A stretch of 20,389 nucleotides of DNA from contig DATKCN010000320.1 in assembly GCA_035513175.1 (NCBI GenBank), positions 1 through 20,389 on the forward strand, written 5' to 3'. The stretch's first letter is position 1, and each line of letters begins with the position of its first letter. The notes below the pieces were generated by a model. It worked only from the letters and a program-made list of their open reading frames with translations, did no database searches and was not told the DNA's origin. This document shows positions 1 to 8,034 of this stretch, piece after piece. The position numbers and the translations under genes are program-made. Origin of the DNA: DATKCN01 sp035513175. Lineage in GTDB: Bacteria > Chloroflexota > Chloroflexia > Thermomicrobiales > CFX8.

Positions 1-711
1 TCCTCAACGCCGGAGGAGCAGGGAAACCTGCTGCTCGACCGCATCCTCGGCGCGACGGTGCATGTCGTGTCCTCGCACGCCCAACGCGCCGCCAGGGTCG
101 AGGAGATCGCGGCGGATCTATCCGATTCGGGCGCGATTCCATATCTCATTCCAGGCGGCGGCTCGAACGGCATCGGCGCCCTTGGATACGTCGCGGCCAT
201 GCTTGAATTGAGCGGGCAGCTGGTCGATGCCTCAGTGTCGCCAGCGGCAATGTACTTCGCGACCGGCGGGGGCGGCACACATGGCGGAATCATCGTCGGC
301 GCAAAGCTGTTTGGGTGCGACTTCCCCATCATCGGCGTGCTCGTTGAAGATCGACGCGACGAGGGCGAGGAACGCGCGTTCACCGTCGCGAACTGGACCG
401 CGGAGCGGCTCGACATCCCGAACCCCGTCAGCAGGTCCGATGTCGTCTGCGACGATGGACACGTGGGAGAAGGCTATGGCATTCCGACGTCCGAGGGTCT
501 GGACGCGATTCGATTACTGGCCCGCGCGGAGGGGGTCCTGCTTGACCCGGTGTACACCTCGAAAGCATTCGCGGGCATGCTCGCCGACATTCGTTCGGGA
601 ATGTATGGCTCCGATGACAGCGTGATCTTCCTGCACACCGGAGGCGCCCCGGCGTTGTTTGCGATGGCCGGCGCCGTCCTGCCCGGCGCCGCCCTGCCCG
701 GTTCCGTCTGA
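1..711 (+). CDS. dcyD: D-cysteine desulfhydrase / ACC deaminase family PLP enzyme (5' truncated)
   Basis: The reading frame is open from the first base, so the N-terminus, including the PLP-binding lysine, lies outside the window; the GTG at 58 is internal. Visible are GNLLLDRILGA near the start, the PLP-phosphate loop IPGGGSNGIGALGYV, a second glycine-rich stretch ATGGGGTHGG, and the C-terminal block LLDPVYTSKAFAGM followed by FLHTGGAPALF. These are hallmarks of the D-cysteine desulfhydrase/ACC deaminase group. The LDPVYT...HTGGAPALF ending fits D-cysteine desulfhydrase (D-cysteine to pyruvate, H2S and ammonia) better than ACC deaminase, but substrate cannot be fixed from sequence. The family normally ends soon after GAPALF; here a 14-residue-or-so tail contains a GAVLP/GAALP repeat. 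The next gene, priA, is about 150 nt downstream on the same strand and functionally unrelated. Confidence 0.88.
   Translation, partial: SSTPEEQGNLLLDRILGATVHVVSSHAQRAARVEEIAADLSDSGAIPYLIPGGGSNGIGALGYVAAMLELSGQLVDASVSPAAMYFATGGGGTHGGIIVGAKLFGCDFPIIGVLVEDRRDEGEERAFTVANWTAERLDIPNPVSRSDVVCDDGHVGEGYGIPTSEGLDAIRLLARAEGVLLDPVYTSKAFAGMLADIRSGMYGSDDSVIFLHTGGAPALFAMAGAVLPGAALPGSV
670..699 (+). repeat. 15-nt tandem duplication in the 3' end of the desulfhydrase gene
   Basis: Two adjacent 15-nt units, 670-684 and 685-699, match at 14 of 15 positions (GGCGCCGTCCTGCCC versus GGCGCCGCCCTGCCC). They encode GAVLP and GAALP just after the conserved GAPALF end of the enzyme. The unit length preserves frame, which fits a recent in-frame duplication in a non-essential tail. 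Confidence 0.75.
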
Positions 712-851
712 CCGTGGCCGGACCGGCAGGGCCGGCTACAGAACGGCGAACGCCGCGAACAGCTCGCGCTGCATCGGAAGTATCCGCGGCGCACGTCGCA
801 TGTGAACACATCGTGGTCGCGTCGCACCCGGATCAATGCGTCGCACGGGTG

Positions 852-857
852 TACACT
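852..857 (+). promoter_or_regulatory. Possible -10 element of priA (leaderless start)
   Basis: TACACT lies six nucleotides before the chosen priA ATG at 864. Initiation at the usual distance would place the 5' end at or next to the A of the start codon, giving a leaderless mRNA. There is no clear Shine-Dalgarno sequence before 864, which agrees. No good -35 is seen. A 12-bp palindrome (ATGTG AA CACAT, 800-811) lies about 40 nt further upstream and could be an operator. Both are weak calls. Confidence 0.3.
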
Positions 858-863
858 CGTGCG

Positions 864-3347
864 ATGACCGACGGCTCAACGGCGTCGACAGCATACGCGG
901 AGGTCGCGCCAGACGCGCGCCTGACCGGCCGGCACGCTACCCTCACCTACAGCGTTCCGCCACATCTGGATTGCGTCGAGGTCGGCCAACTCATCTGGGC
1001 GCCGCTGCGCCGCAGGTTGGTCCTGGGTATCGTCGTCGAACGTCACCGGCGCCCACCCGAACCCCGGCTCGTGCCCAGGGATGTTCACGCGCTCGTCGAG
1101 CCGACGTTCTGCCTGGCGCCGTTGCAGTGGAACCTCGCCGTCTGGCTCGCCGAGGAGACGCTGTGCACGCTCTTCGACGCGGCGGCGCCGATGCTGCCGC
1201 CCGGCGTGAACAGCCGCGCCGTGGAGCACCTCGTGCTCGAGCGCCCCCCATCCGCCAGCGAGCGGAGCTCCTTGACGCGGTCCCAGCTAACGCTCGTTGA
1301 CCTGCTTGCGACCGAAGGGGAGCTAACGCTGGAGCGCGCTCAACGATCGCTGGGTTCATCTCTCGCTTCGATCATCAGCGCATTGGAGACGCGCGGGCTG
1401 GTCCAGCGAGTGGCGCGAGTGCGCAACCGACCTCCGGACGCGCCGAAAGTTCGCCAGCAGGTCCGTCTGGTGGCCGGAGCAGGCCCGCCACCCGCGCGCG
1501 CCGTCCGCCAGCTCGAAGCATTCGAGTGGCTGTCCCAGCGGCTCCGCGCGAGACCGGACCGCGCGCTGCCGATCGAACGCGTGCTGGATGTCACGGGCGT
1601 CGATCGCGCCGTCTTGCGCGCACTGGAGCGACGCGGCTGTGTTGCGATCGAGGACATGGTTGCCGACGACACGCGCGAGCCTCGATCCGCGGGCGACGTC
1701 GAGCTGACGCCGGAACAGCTCGCCGCCTGGTCAGAAATCGCCGCGGAGCTACGCTCGAAGGGCGCCGGAGCCAGGCGCCACGTGCTCCTCCACGGCGTGA
1801 CCGGCAGCGGCAAGACCGAGCTGTACCTGCGAGTAGCGGCGGATGTCCTTGCTCGTGGCGCATCGACGTTATTGCTCGTGCCTGAGATCGGACTGACCGG
1901 CCAGATCGGGGAACGGGTTCGAGAGCGGTTCGGCAACCTGGCAATTGTCATCCATTCCGCGCTCAACGATCGGGATCGCTCGATCGCCTGGAACCGGGCG
2001 GCGTCAGGAGAGCCACTCGTGGTTGTCGGTCCACGTTCGGCCCTGTTCGCTCCCGCGCCCCGCGTAGGCGCGATCATCCTCGATGAGGAGCACGATAGCT
2101 CGTTCAAGCAGGACTCCACTCCGCGCTACCACGCGCGATCAGTCGCGCGGAAGCTTGCCGAGCTGCACGATTCGCTGCTGATCCTCGGCAGTGCCACGCC
2201 GGACGTCGAGACGTTTCGCCACTCGTCAGGCCCAGGGTGGACGCGGATCACGCTGTCCTCACGTGTCGGTCAACGCGCGGTCGACCGCTCGGGCCTCGTT
2301 CGTCCCATGTCGATTCCGGCGCCGGTAGCGCGCATCATCGACATGCGCGCCGAACTGAGGGCAGGGAACACCTCTATCTTCAGCCGCCTGTTGCGGGACA
2401 CGATTCAGAGCCGGTTGGACGCCAACGAGCAAACCATTCTGTTCCTGAACCGCCGTGGCGCGTCCACGCTCGTCCAGTGCCGATCCTGCGGGACGGTGTC
2501 GAGCTGTCCATTCTGCGACATTCCACTGGTCTACCACCGCACGACCCAGCGCGTGATGTGTCATCGCTGCGGCCACCGCGAGGCGCCGCCCACGCGCTGC
2601 CAGAGCTGCGGCAGCGACGCCATCAGTTACTACGGCGCCGGCGCCCAGCGCGTCGAAGCCGAGGTGCGGCAGCAGTTCCCCGCCGCGCGCGTGCTCCGCT
2701 GGGACCACGACGCGATCAGGGGATCGACCACGCATGACGCCCTGCGCGCCCGTGTGATGCGTCACGAGGTCGATATCATCGTCGGCACGCAGATGGTCTC
2801 CAAGGGGCTCGACATCGCGGGCGTGACCGCCGTGGGTGTCGTCAACGCCGACACCTACCTGTACCTGCCGGACATCCGCTCGGCGGAGCGGACCTTCCAG
2901 ATGCTTACCCAGGTGTCCGGGCGCGCCGGTCGACGCAGCGGCGGAGGCGCGGTCGTGCTTCAGACTTATTCGCCTCAGCATTACGCCGTGACCAGCGCCG
3001 CCGCTGGCGACTACCTTGCCTTCTACCGAGAAGAGATCGAGTACCGCCGTTCGCACGGGTATCCGCCATTCAAGCGTCTCGCTCGTCTGCTCTACCGCAA
3101 TTCCGACGAGACCAGATGCCAGGCAGTTGTCGAGGAGATGGCTGACCGGCTTGAGCGCCACCTGATCGCGCATCCAGAGATCAGCGGCGTCGATCTGGTC
3201 GGCCCCGCGCCGGCATTCTCCGCGCGTGTGCGAAATCGGTATGGCTGGCAGATCCTGGTGCGCGGCGATCAACTGCTTGCGCTGCTCTCCGGCATGACAT
3301 TCCCTCCGGGCTGGATCGTCGACGTGGACCCGCAGAATCTGCTCTAG
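864..3347 (+). CDS. priA: Primosomal protein N' (PriA), replication restart helicase
   Basis: PriA is a 3'-5' superfamily 2 DNA helicase that binds stalled forks and reloads the replicative helicase. The 827-residue protein shows, in order, a 3'-DNA-binding domain at the N-terminus (PPHLDCVEVGQLIWAPL), Walker A GVTGSGKT at 311-318, the DEEH box at 407-410, GSATPD (motif III), and an eight-cysteine zinc-binding insert (C539, C542, C548, C551, C566, C569, C579, C582). The end, VDVDPQNLL, is typical of the family. The frame is open back to a GTG at 714, but those extra 50 residues look non-conserved; the ATG at 864 begins just before the N-terminal DNA-binding domain. def follows 53 nt downstream, a common priA-def pairing, although fmt, which often follows, is missing. 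Function is confident; the start is likely but not certain. Confidence 0.95.
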   Translation: MTDGSTASTAYAEVAPDARLTGRHATLTYSVPPHLDCVEVGQLIWAPLRRRLVLGIVVERHRRPPEPRLVPRDVHALVEPTFCLAPLQWNLAVWLAEETLCTLFDAAAPMLPPGVNSRAVEHLVLERPPSASERSSLTRSQLTLVDLLATEGELTLERAQRSLGSSLASIISALETRGLVQRVARVRNRPPDAPKVRQQVRLVAGAGPPPARAVRQLEAFEWLSQRLRARPDRALPIERVLDVTGVDRAVLRALERRGCVAIEDMVADDTREPRSAGDVELTPEQLAAWSEIAAELRSKGAGARRHVLLHGVTGSGKTELYLRVAADVLARGASTLLLVPEIGLTGQIGERVRERFGNLAIVIHSALNDRDRSIAWNRAASGEPLVVVGPRSALFAPAPRVGAIILDEEHDSSFKQDSTPRYHARSVARKLAELHDSLLILGSATPDVETFRHSSGPGWTRITLSSRVGQRAVDRSGLVRPMSIPAPVARIIDMRAELRAGNTSIFSRLLRDTIQSRLDANEQTILFLNRRGASTLVQCRSCGTVSSCPFCDIPLVYHRTTQRVMCHRCGHREAPPTRCQSCGSDAISYYGAGAQRVEAEVRQQFPAARVLRWDHDAIRGSTTHDALRARVMRHEVDIIVGTQMVSKGLDIAGVTAVGVVNADTYLYLPDIRSAERTFQMLTQVSGRAGRRSGGGAVVLQTYSPQHYAVTSAAAGDYLAFYREEIEYRRSHGYPPFKRLARLLYRNSDETRCQAVVEEMADRLERHLIAHPEISGVDLVGPAPAFSARVRNRYGWQILVRGDQLLALLSGMTFPPGWIVDVDPQNLL

Positions 3348-3357
3348 CGCCCTCCGA

Positions 3358-3363
3358 TATACT
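3358..3363 (+). promoter_or_regulatory. Possible -10 element upstream of def
   Basis: TATACT (five of six matches to TATAAT) lies in the 53-nt gap between priA and def and would give a leader of about 30 nt before the ATG at 3401. No convincing -35 or extended -10 is present, so it may be only a secondary promoter or chance. Confidence 0.3.
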
Positions 3364-3400
3364 TGTGTCATCGGCATCGGACGCGATTGTATGGAGACTC

Positions 3401-3976
3401 ATGGCGCTGCTTGACCTCATCACTGAGCCCGATCCACGCTACGCAACGATCAGCGATCGCCTGCGGCAGAAGAGCGAGCGCATCGACAGGATTGACGAAT
3501 CGCTGCGCGCGCTGGCTGGGGACATGTTCGACACGATGATGCACGAACGTGGCGTTGGCCTTGCTGCTCCGCAGGTCGGGGTGCGCAAGCGGCTCGTCGT
3601 CATCCACGTTCCCGCGGGCTTCGAGCAGGAGGACGATCCCGACCTTTCGCTGACCCTGATCAATCCGGAAGTCATGAAGGCCGGGGGACGCGAGTACGGG
3701 ATCGAAGGCTGTCTTAGTTTCCCCGACCTCGTCGGGGAGGTGCCACGTTACTCTTCCGTCAACGTTCGCGCGCTGAATCTCGAAGGAAAGACGCTGCGCA
3801 TCAGGGCGCGGGGTAATCTGGCGCGCGTCCTCCAGCACGAGATCGATCACCTGGATGGCGTGCTCTACTTCGATCGCATGGACGACTGGACCACGCTCGG
3901 CTACTTGCAGGACCGAACGGACGACGCTACAGATCCAGCGACGGCTGGTGAACTCGCAGACGTTCAGCGGTCATGA
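3401..3976 (+). CDS. def: Peptide deformylase
   Basis: Def removes the N-formyl group from nascent proteins on the ribosome. All three signature motifs are present in the 191-residue protein: GVGLAAPQ (51-58), EGCLS (102-106) and HEIDH (146-150), giving metal ligands C104, H146 and H150 and catalytic E147. Length is normal. The ATG at 3401 is preceded by GGAG four nucleotides upstream and yields MALLDLITEPDPRY, matching the usual Def start; an upstream in-frame GTG at 3365 would add twelve residues and is less likely. The last 50 nt, encoding a poorly conserved tail, overlap the 3' end of the convergent gmk gene. It probably shares transcription with priA. fmt, the formyltransferase gene that commonly pairs with def, is not in the window. 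Confidence 0.96.
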   Translation: MALLDLITEPDPRYATISDRLRQKSERIDRIDESLRALAGDMFDTMMHERGVGLAAPQVGVRKRLVVIHVPAGFEQEDDPDLSLTLINPEVMKAGGREYGIEGCLSFPDLVGEVPRYSSVNVRALNLEGKTLRIRARGNLARVLQHEIDHLDGVLYFDRMDDWTTLGYLQDRTDDATDPATAGELADVQRS

Positions 3977-4586
3977 TGGCCAGAATCTGATCCAGAGTCT
4001 GATCGAGCCGATCTTCCTCGTTGAACACCGCGTAGTCGAACTGACGCACCATCGTCAATTCATGGGCCGATGTGCGGATTCGTCGCAGCACGACATTCTC
4101 GCCGTCCGTCTTGCGGTGCAACAGGCGCTGAAACAGGTCGTCCAGGCTCGGCGGCATCAGGAAGATCAGAACCGCCTCGGGTGCGAGCTGGCGGATCGTC
4201 GCGGACCCCTGCACGTCCACCTTGACGATCACGTCGCGTCCATTTCGCAGGGCGGCTCGGATCGAGTGCTTCGGAACGCCGTACCAGTAGCCGTAGACTT
4301 CGGCGAACTCGATGAACTCGCCATGTTCCCGGTCTTCGATAAACTGCTCCTCAGTGACGAAGAGGTAATGAACGCCGTCAGCTTCTCCGGGTCGGCGAGG
4401 GCGTGTCGTCGCGGTCACCGCGAAGTAGAAATCCGGCATGCGCGTGCGCAGGCCATCGATCACGGTATCCTTGCCGACGCCCGATGGTCCTGAGATGACG
4501 AAGAGCCTCGGGCGCATCGCAGCACGAATCTCCGCGATGAGCTCGTCGGTTTGCTGGGCGAGGCCGTCCGTTCGTTCATCAAGCAT
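3927..4586 (-). CDS. gmk: Guanylate kinase
   Basis: Gmk converts GMP and ATP to GDP and ADP. The 219-residue protein has the P-loop GPSGVGKD at 33-40, the GMP-binding stretch TTRPRRPGEADGVHYLFV, and the downstream GEFIEFAEVYGYWYG and VKVDVQGSATIR segments of the family. It carries about 25 residues before the usual family start (MRPRLFVISGPS, an internal ATG at 4517). I keep the upstream ATG at 4586 because GAGGAGG lies about eleven nucleotides before it. The gene is divergent from rqcH (91-nt gap) and convergent with def, overlapping it by 50 nt, so each mRNA has a short antisense match to the other. rpoZ and coaBC, often downstream of gmk, are absent here. Confidence 0.95.
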   Translation of the reverse strand: MLDERTDGLAQQTDELIAEIRAAMRPRLFVISGPSGVGKDTVIDGLRTRMPDFYFAVTATTRPRRPGEADGVHYLFVTEEQFIEDREHGEFIEFAEVYGYWYGVPKHSIRAALRNGRDVIVKVDVQGSATIRQLAPEAVLIFLMPPSLDDLFQRLLHRKTDGENVVLRRIRTSAHELTMVRQFDYAVFNEEDRLDQTLDQILAIMTAERLRVHQPSLDL

Positions 4587-4677
4587 CTCGCGGATCGCCT
4601 CCTCAGCGGTTCAATCGTCCTACCGATGTCCCCCATGACGCCGAGAGCCGGGGAGACTCAACACGTGGAGCGAACGC

Positions 4678-6501
4678 ATGTACGACGCGCTGTCTATCGC
4701 CGCCCTTGTTGACGAGCTGAATGGATCGCTCGTCAACGGTCGCATTCAGCAGATCCTGCAGGTCGACAGCCTCACGATCGCGTTCGAGATGTACGCCCTG
4801 CGCCAGCGACGCTGGCTGACGATGAGCGCTCATCCAACCGACGCGCGCCTGCTCCTGTCGGAACGGCGTGTCGACGGCGACCCCGAGCGCGTCACCCCGT
4901 TGCTGCTCCTGTTGCGAAAATACGCTCGGGGCGGGCGGATCGTTGCCGTGTCCCAGCCGCGCTACGAGCGTATCCTTCGAGTGAGTATAGCCAAGCCCCT
5001 GGAGACGGACAACAGCGGCGCCGGCAGCGATGACGTCGGAAACGCGCAACTGGTCTGCTCGGAGCTGTACGTCGAGCTGATGGGTCGCCGGTCGAACATC
5101 ATCCTGACCGACGCGAGCGGCCGTATCCTGGACGCGATAAAGCGGGTGTCGCCGGATATGAGTCGCGTGCGTCCCATACGCCCGGGAATGGCATACGTGC
5201 CCCCGCCGCCGCAAGACAAACTGGACCCTTCGGGCGCGACGTCGGACATGCTTCTTCAATCGTCCTCGGAAAGTCACGAGCGGCTCGACCGCTGGCTTGT
5301 CGCGACATATGTGGCCGTAAGCCCTCAGATCGCCCGCGAAATCGCCTCACGCGCCGGCCTCCGCGCAGACCAGCCCGCGGGCTCGCTGGAACGCGCGAGC
5401 GCGGACTCGCTGGAGGACGCGATCCGAGCCGTGTTCGGACCACTCGCAACCGGACTGTGGAGTCCCGTGGTCTACATGGGCAACGACGCCGCGCCGGCGT
5501 TCTCTCCGTTCCCGCTGGCTTCCCTGGCGCACAGTGGCGACACGCGTGCCGTGCCGTGCGCGACGATGTCCGCGGCCACCGAACTGGCGTGGGAATCCCG
5601 AAGCGATGATTCGTCCAGCGCGTCGTCGGCGTCTCGGCACGCGGCGCGACGACAGCGCCTCCTCGAAGAGGTAATCGAGGCGCGCGAGCGAGTCGATCAG
5701 CGGCTGCGCTCGCTCCAGGAGCAGGAGAAACGATCGCTGGAGGCCGAAGCAATGCGCCTGAAGGGGGAGGCTATCTACGCGTCGATCTCGCAGATCGGAC
5801 CACGACAGGAGACGGTGACGACGTTCGATGGGCTGACGATCGCGCTTGACCCATCGCTGTCGCCGAGTGAAAACGCGCAGGCATACTTCGAACGCTATCG
5901 CAAGGCCCGCTCGGCGGAGGATCAGCTGCCCGCGTTGATCGACACCGCCAGGCGCGAGCGTGAATACGTCGATCACCTGCGTCTGTCTGTCGAGCAGGCG
6001 GAGACCTATGATGAAATTGAAACCGTCCGGCTGGAGTGGCTCGCGTTCGCCAGCGACACGCGGGGACTTGCGCGCGTCACACGGCCGAAGGGCGCGCGGC
6101 CAGCGCACAGTGCGCGCCGGCCGCGTTCACTCCGCCTCGCCAGCGGGCACATCATCTTCATTGGCCGCACTGGACGCCAGAACGACACCGTGACCTTCGA
6201 CATCGCTAACCCCGGTGATCTCTGGCTCCACGCGCGGGACATGCCGGGAGCGCATGTGATCCTGCGTTCCACCGCGACGATTGATGACGCGGCGATTGAA
6301 GCGGCCGCTGCGCTGGCTGCCTGGTACAGCGACGGTCGCCAGTCAACGACCGTGCCGGTTGACGTTACCGAGCGCCGCTACGTTCGCAAGATCAAGAGCG
6401 CTGGACCAGGCATGGTGACCTACCGCAACGAGCGCACGCTGAACGTCCAGCCCCGCTCCGAGAGCGATTTGAGCATCGAGACCACACCGGTCGCTACCTA
6501 G
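4678..6501 (+). CDS. rqcH: RqcH / Rqc2 homologue (NFACT family ribosome quality control protein)
   Basis: RqcH binds the obstructed 50S subunit with peptidyl-tRNA and recruits alanine tRNA to add C-terminal Ala tails that mark stalled chains for degradation; homologues are also annotated as fibronectin-binding FbpA. The 607 residues show the NFACT-N domain (IAALVDELNGSLVNGRIQQI and ELMGRRSNIILTD), a helix-hairpin-helix region around 200-240, a charged coiled-coil middle around 320-460, and an NFACT-R domain from about 490 (GHIIFIGRTGRQNDTVTF, LWLHARDMPGAHVIL). The ATG at 4678 follows GTGGAG with seven nucleotides between. The position matching the essential Asp97-Arg98 pair of Bacillus subtilis RqcH reads Glu97-Arg98 (YERIL). 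It stands alone, divergent from gmk and convergent with tatC. Confidence 0.93.
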   Translation: MYDALSIAALVDELNGSLVNGRIQQILQVDSLTIAFEMYALRQRRWLTMSAHPTDARLLLSERRVDGDPERVTPLLLLLRKYARGGRIVAVSQPRYERILRVSIAKPLETDNSGAGSDDVGNAQLVCSELYVELMGRRSNIILTDASGRILDAIKRVSPDMSRVRPIRPGMAYVPPPPQDKLDPSGATSDMLLQSSSESHERLDRWLVATYVAVSPQIAREIASRAGLRADQPAGSLERASADSLEDAIRAVFGPLATGLWSPVVYMGNDAAPAFSPFPLASLAHSGDTRAVPCATMSAATELAWESRSDDSSSASSASRHAARRQRLLEEVIEARERVDQRLRSLQEQEKRSLEAEAMRLKGEAIYASISQIGPRQETVTTFDGLTIALDPSLSPSENAQAYFERYRKARSAEDQLPALIDTARREREYVDHLRLSVEQAETYDEIETVRLEWLAFASDTRGLARVTRPKGARPAHSARRPRSLRLASGHIIFIGRTGRQNDTVTFDIANPGDLWLHARDMPGAHVILRSTATIDDAAIEAAAALAAWYSDGRQSTTVPVDVTERRYVRKIKSAGPGMVTYRNERTLNVQPRSESDLSIETTPVAT

Positions 6502-6548
6502 AGCATGGCCACCTGTATGTCAATATCGACGCGAACGTTTCCCGTCGC

Positions 6549-7379
6549 CTACTCGCTGCGCGCTCGATCTGGCTTCAGCGGTCGCGCCAGACGCGCCATC
6601 AGGATGCCGATCTCATACAGCGCGTAGATCGGGATTCCGACGAGCATCATGTTGAACGGGTCAGGCGTCGGTGTGATGATGGCGGCCGCCACCATGCCCA
6701 GCAGGAACGCGAATTTTCGAACTCGCGCGAACTGCTTGTACGTCACCGCGCCGATCCTCGCCAACGCGAACATCACCACCGGCAGCTCGAACACGATCCC
6801 GACACCGATCATCAGTCGCATGTAGAACGATATGACTTCCTCGGCGCGGGGATTCCACTCGAAATAGCTCGATCCGAACGTCGAGAGGAACTCGAGCGCG
6901 CGGGGCGCGAGGACGAAGAACGCAAACAGCACCCCCAGCACGAACATGACCATCACGAATGGGACGGCCGCGATCACGGCGCGTCGCTCGCGACGCGTCA
7001 GACCTGGAGACACGAACTGAAGCAGCTGGTAGACGAGAACAGGCATCGCGAACGCGATGGCGATGTACAGCACGACCTTGAAGTACACCGTAAATGGCTC
7101 GGTCGGGCTGATAATCTGCAGCGTCTTAGTGTCAACCCCGGCCTGGTCAGCGACTGCTGAGATGACGCGAAACGCGGTGAAAATGCCGACGACGACGCCG
7201 ACGAGGATCGCCAGCGAGGAACGGATGATGCGCTTGCGCAACTCCTCCAGGTGCTCCTGGAGGGTCATCTCGGCAAAAACATCCTCTTCCGGGGGCGCGT
7301 CGTCGACGACATCGTTCCGGGGAGATTGCCTTCGACGATCCGCGATCGGTGCTTTCATGCGGTCGAGAATGCTCGCCAT
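6549..7379 (-). CDS. tatC: Sec-independent protein translocase subunit TatC
   Basis: TatC is the polytopic membrane receptor for twin-arginine signal peptides. The 276-residue protein has a hydrophilic N-terminal extension (about 37 residues), the conserved cytoplasmic EHLEELRKRI near 42-51, SPTEPF at 91-96, FELP at 197-200 whose glutamate matches the conserved Glu170 of Escherichia coli TatC, and TPTPDPFNMMLVGIPIYALYE near 236-256. About six hydrophobic segments are visible. An internal ATG at residue 38 would give a protein of more usual length; the upstream region of the first ATG lacks a strong Shine-Dalgarno sequence, so the start is uncertain. tatA/tatB are not in the window. It lies downstream of acpP after a 240-nt gap with its own candidate promoter. 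Confidence 0.95.
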   Translation of the reverse strand: MASILDRMKAPIADRRRQSPRNDVVDDAPPEEDVFAEMTLQEHLEELRKRIIRSSLAILVGVVVGIFTAFRVISAVADQAGVDTKTLQIISPTEPFTVYFKVVLYIAIAFAMPVLVYQLLQFVSPGLTRRERRAVIAAVPFVMVMFVLGVLFAFFVLAPRALEFLSTFGSSYFEWNPRAEEVISFYMRLMIGVGIVFELPVVMFALARIGAVTYKQFARVRKFAFLLGMVAAAIITPTPDPFNMMLVGIPIYALYEIGILMARLARPLKPDRARSE

Positions 7380-7504
7380 AATGTCTCACGATCTCAGCTA
7401 CCGATGTGTGCGATAGATGCGCTGGTAAAGCCCCGACATATCGACTCGTGCTCCCCGCCGGAGCAGTATCGACAGCCGTCACCTGCCCCTCGGGTGCGCG
7501 TTGA

Positions 7505-7534
7505 ATTGTATCGCTCTCCCGCAAACGCGAGCAA
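7505..7534 (-). promoter_or_regulatory. Candidate promoter for tatC
   Basis: On the minus strand TTGCTC (7529-7534) and TACAAT (7505-7510) are separated by 18 nt, giving a leader of roughly 120 nt for tatC. The -10 is good (five of six); the -35 is weak. The leader contains a small stem-loop (TGCTCC/GGAGCA, 7449-7465). Confidence 0.42.
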
Positions 7535-7538
7535 AACG

Positions 7539-7568
7539 GAGCGCCGGACGATGGTACGCCAGGCGCTC
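7539..7568 (-). terminator. Weak candidate terminator downstream of acpP
   Basis: GAGCGCC and GGCGCTC form a perfect 7-bp stem with a 16-nt loop, followed on the minus strand by CGTTTTGC. The T-run is short, so termination would be partial at best. It sits just before the candidate tatC promoter, which would make acpP and tatC separate units. Confidence 0.33.
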
Positions 7569-7619
7569 ATCTCGCTACCCGCTTAGCGCTGGATCGCAAC
7601 GTTCTGGTTGTACGCGAAC

Positions 7620-7856
7620 CTACTTCGCGTGATCTTCGATGAACTCCATCGCGTCGCTGACCTTGACAATTCGCTCGGCCTCTTCGTCCGATATCTCGAC
7701 GCCGAATTCCTCCTCAAGTGACATGATCAGCTCGACAAGATCGAGCGAATCGGCGTTCAGGTCCTGAACGAATTCAGCCTCAGGCACGACTTTGTCCGGA
7801 TCGACACCCAACTGCTCCGACACGATCGCTTGAACCCGGTCGAACGTTGCTGACAC
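7620..7856 (-). CDS. acpP: Acyl carrier protein
   Basis: AcpP carries growing acyl chains on a 4'-phosphopantetheine arm. With the GTG start at 7856 it is 78 residues, the canonical size, acidic, with the attachment site DSLD at 36-39 (Ser37) and the following helix LVELIMSLEEEFGVEISDEE. The GTG is preceded by GAAGGA with seven nucleotides between; an upstream in-frame ATG at 7913 would add 19 residues without family support and is rejected. It is the seventh gene after DUF177 on this strand but is separated from nusB by 198 nt that hold a stem-loop and a possible -10, so it is probably transcribed at least partly on its own, fitting the high demand for ACP. fabF, which usually follows acpP, is replaced by tatC. 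Confidence 0.97.
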   Translation of the reverse strand: MSATFDRVQAIVSEQLGVDPDKVVPEAEFVQDLNADSLDLVELIMSLEEEFGVEISDEEAERIVKVSDAMEFIEDHAK

Positions 7857-8003
7857 GGCAGAATCCTTCCCCAACTGTACGTTACACCCACGGTCGCGGA
7901 TTCCCGAGCGCACTCCCCAATGACGATGCCGTGCTGCTCGATCGTTGTCGAGCGACGGTCAGGCTCTCCCAGCCCGAGCCTTTCACGGTGCGGCGTCCGG
8001 CGT

Positions 8004-8009
8004 ATTATG
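8004..8009 (-). promoter_or_regulatory. Possible -10 element of acpP
   Basis: CATAAT on the minus strand (five of six matches) lies about 150 nt upstream of the acpP start, in the nusB-acpP gap. I see no matching -35. The resulting leader would contain the stem-loop GCTCGA/TCGAGC (7936-7953). Confidence 0.35.
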
Positions 8010-8034
8010 CATGACCCGACGGCTGCAGGCCAGA

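Noticed and set aside
58..60. GTG as start of the first gene
   Set aside because: The same frame is open to base 1 and encodes conserved GNLLLDRILGA before it, so the gene is truncated by the window edge.
723..755. GC palindromes after the desulfhydrase gene (CCGGC/GCCGG, CGGCG/CGCCG) as a terminator
   Set aside because: Stems of 5 bp without T-runs are expected by chance at this GC content.
2259..3377. 372-codon open frame antisense to priA
   Set aside because: Shadow of priA; no Shine-Dalgarno support or family resemblance, while priA motifs are intact.
7449..7465. TGCTCC/GGAGCA hairpin in the tatC leader as a terminator
   Set aside because: Only 6 bp and no T-run; it is downstream of the candidate tatC promoter, so termination there makes little sense.
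7857..7913. 19-residue N-terminal extension of AcpP from ATG 7913
   Set aside because: The GTG at 7856 has a good ribosome site and gives the canonical 78-residue ACP.
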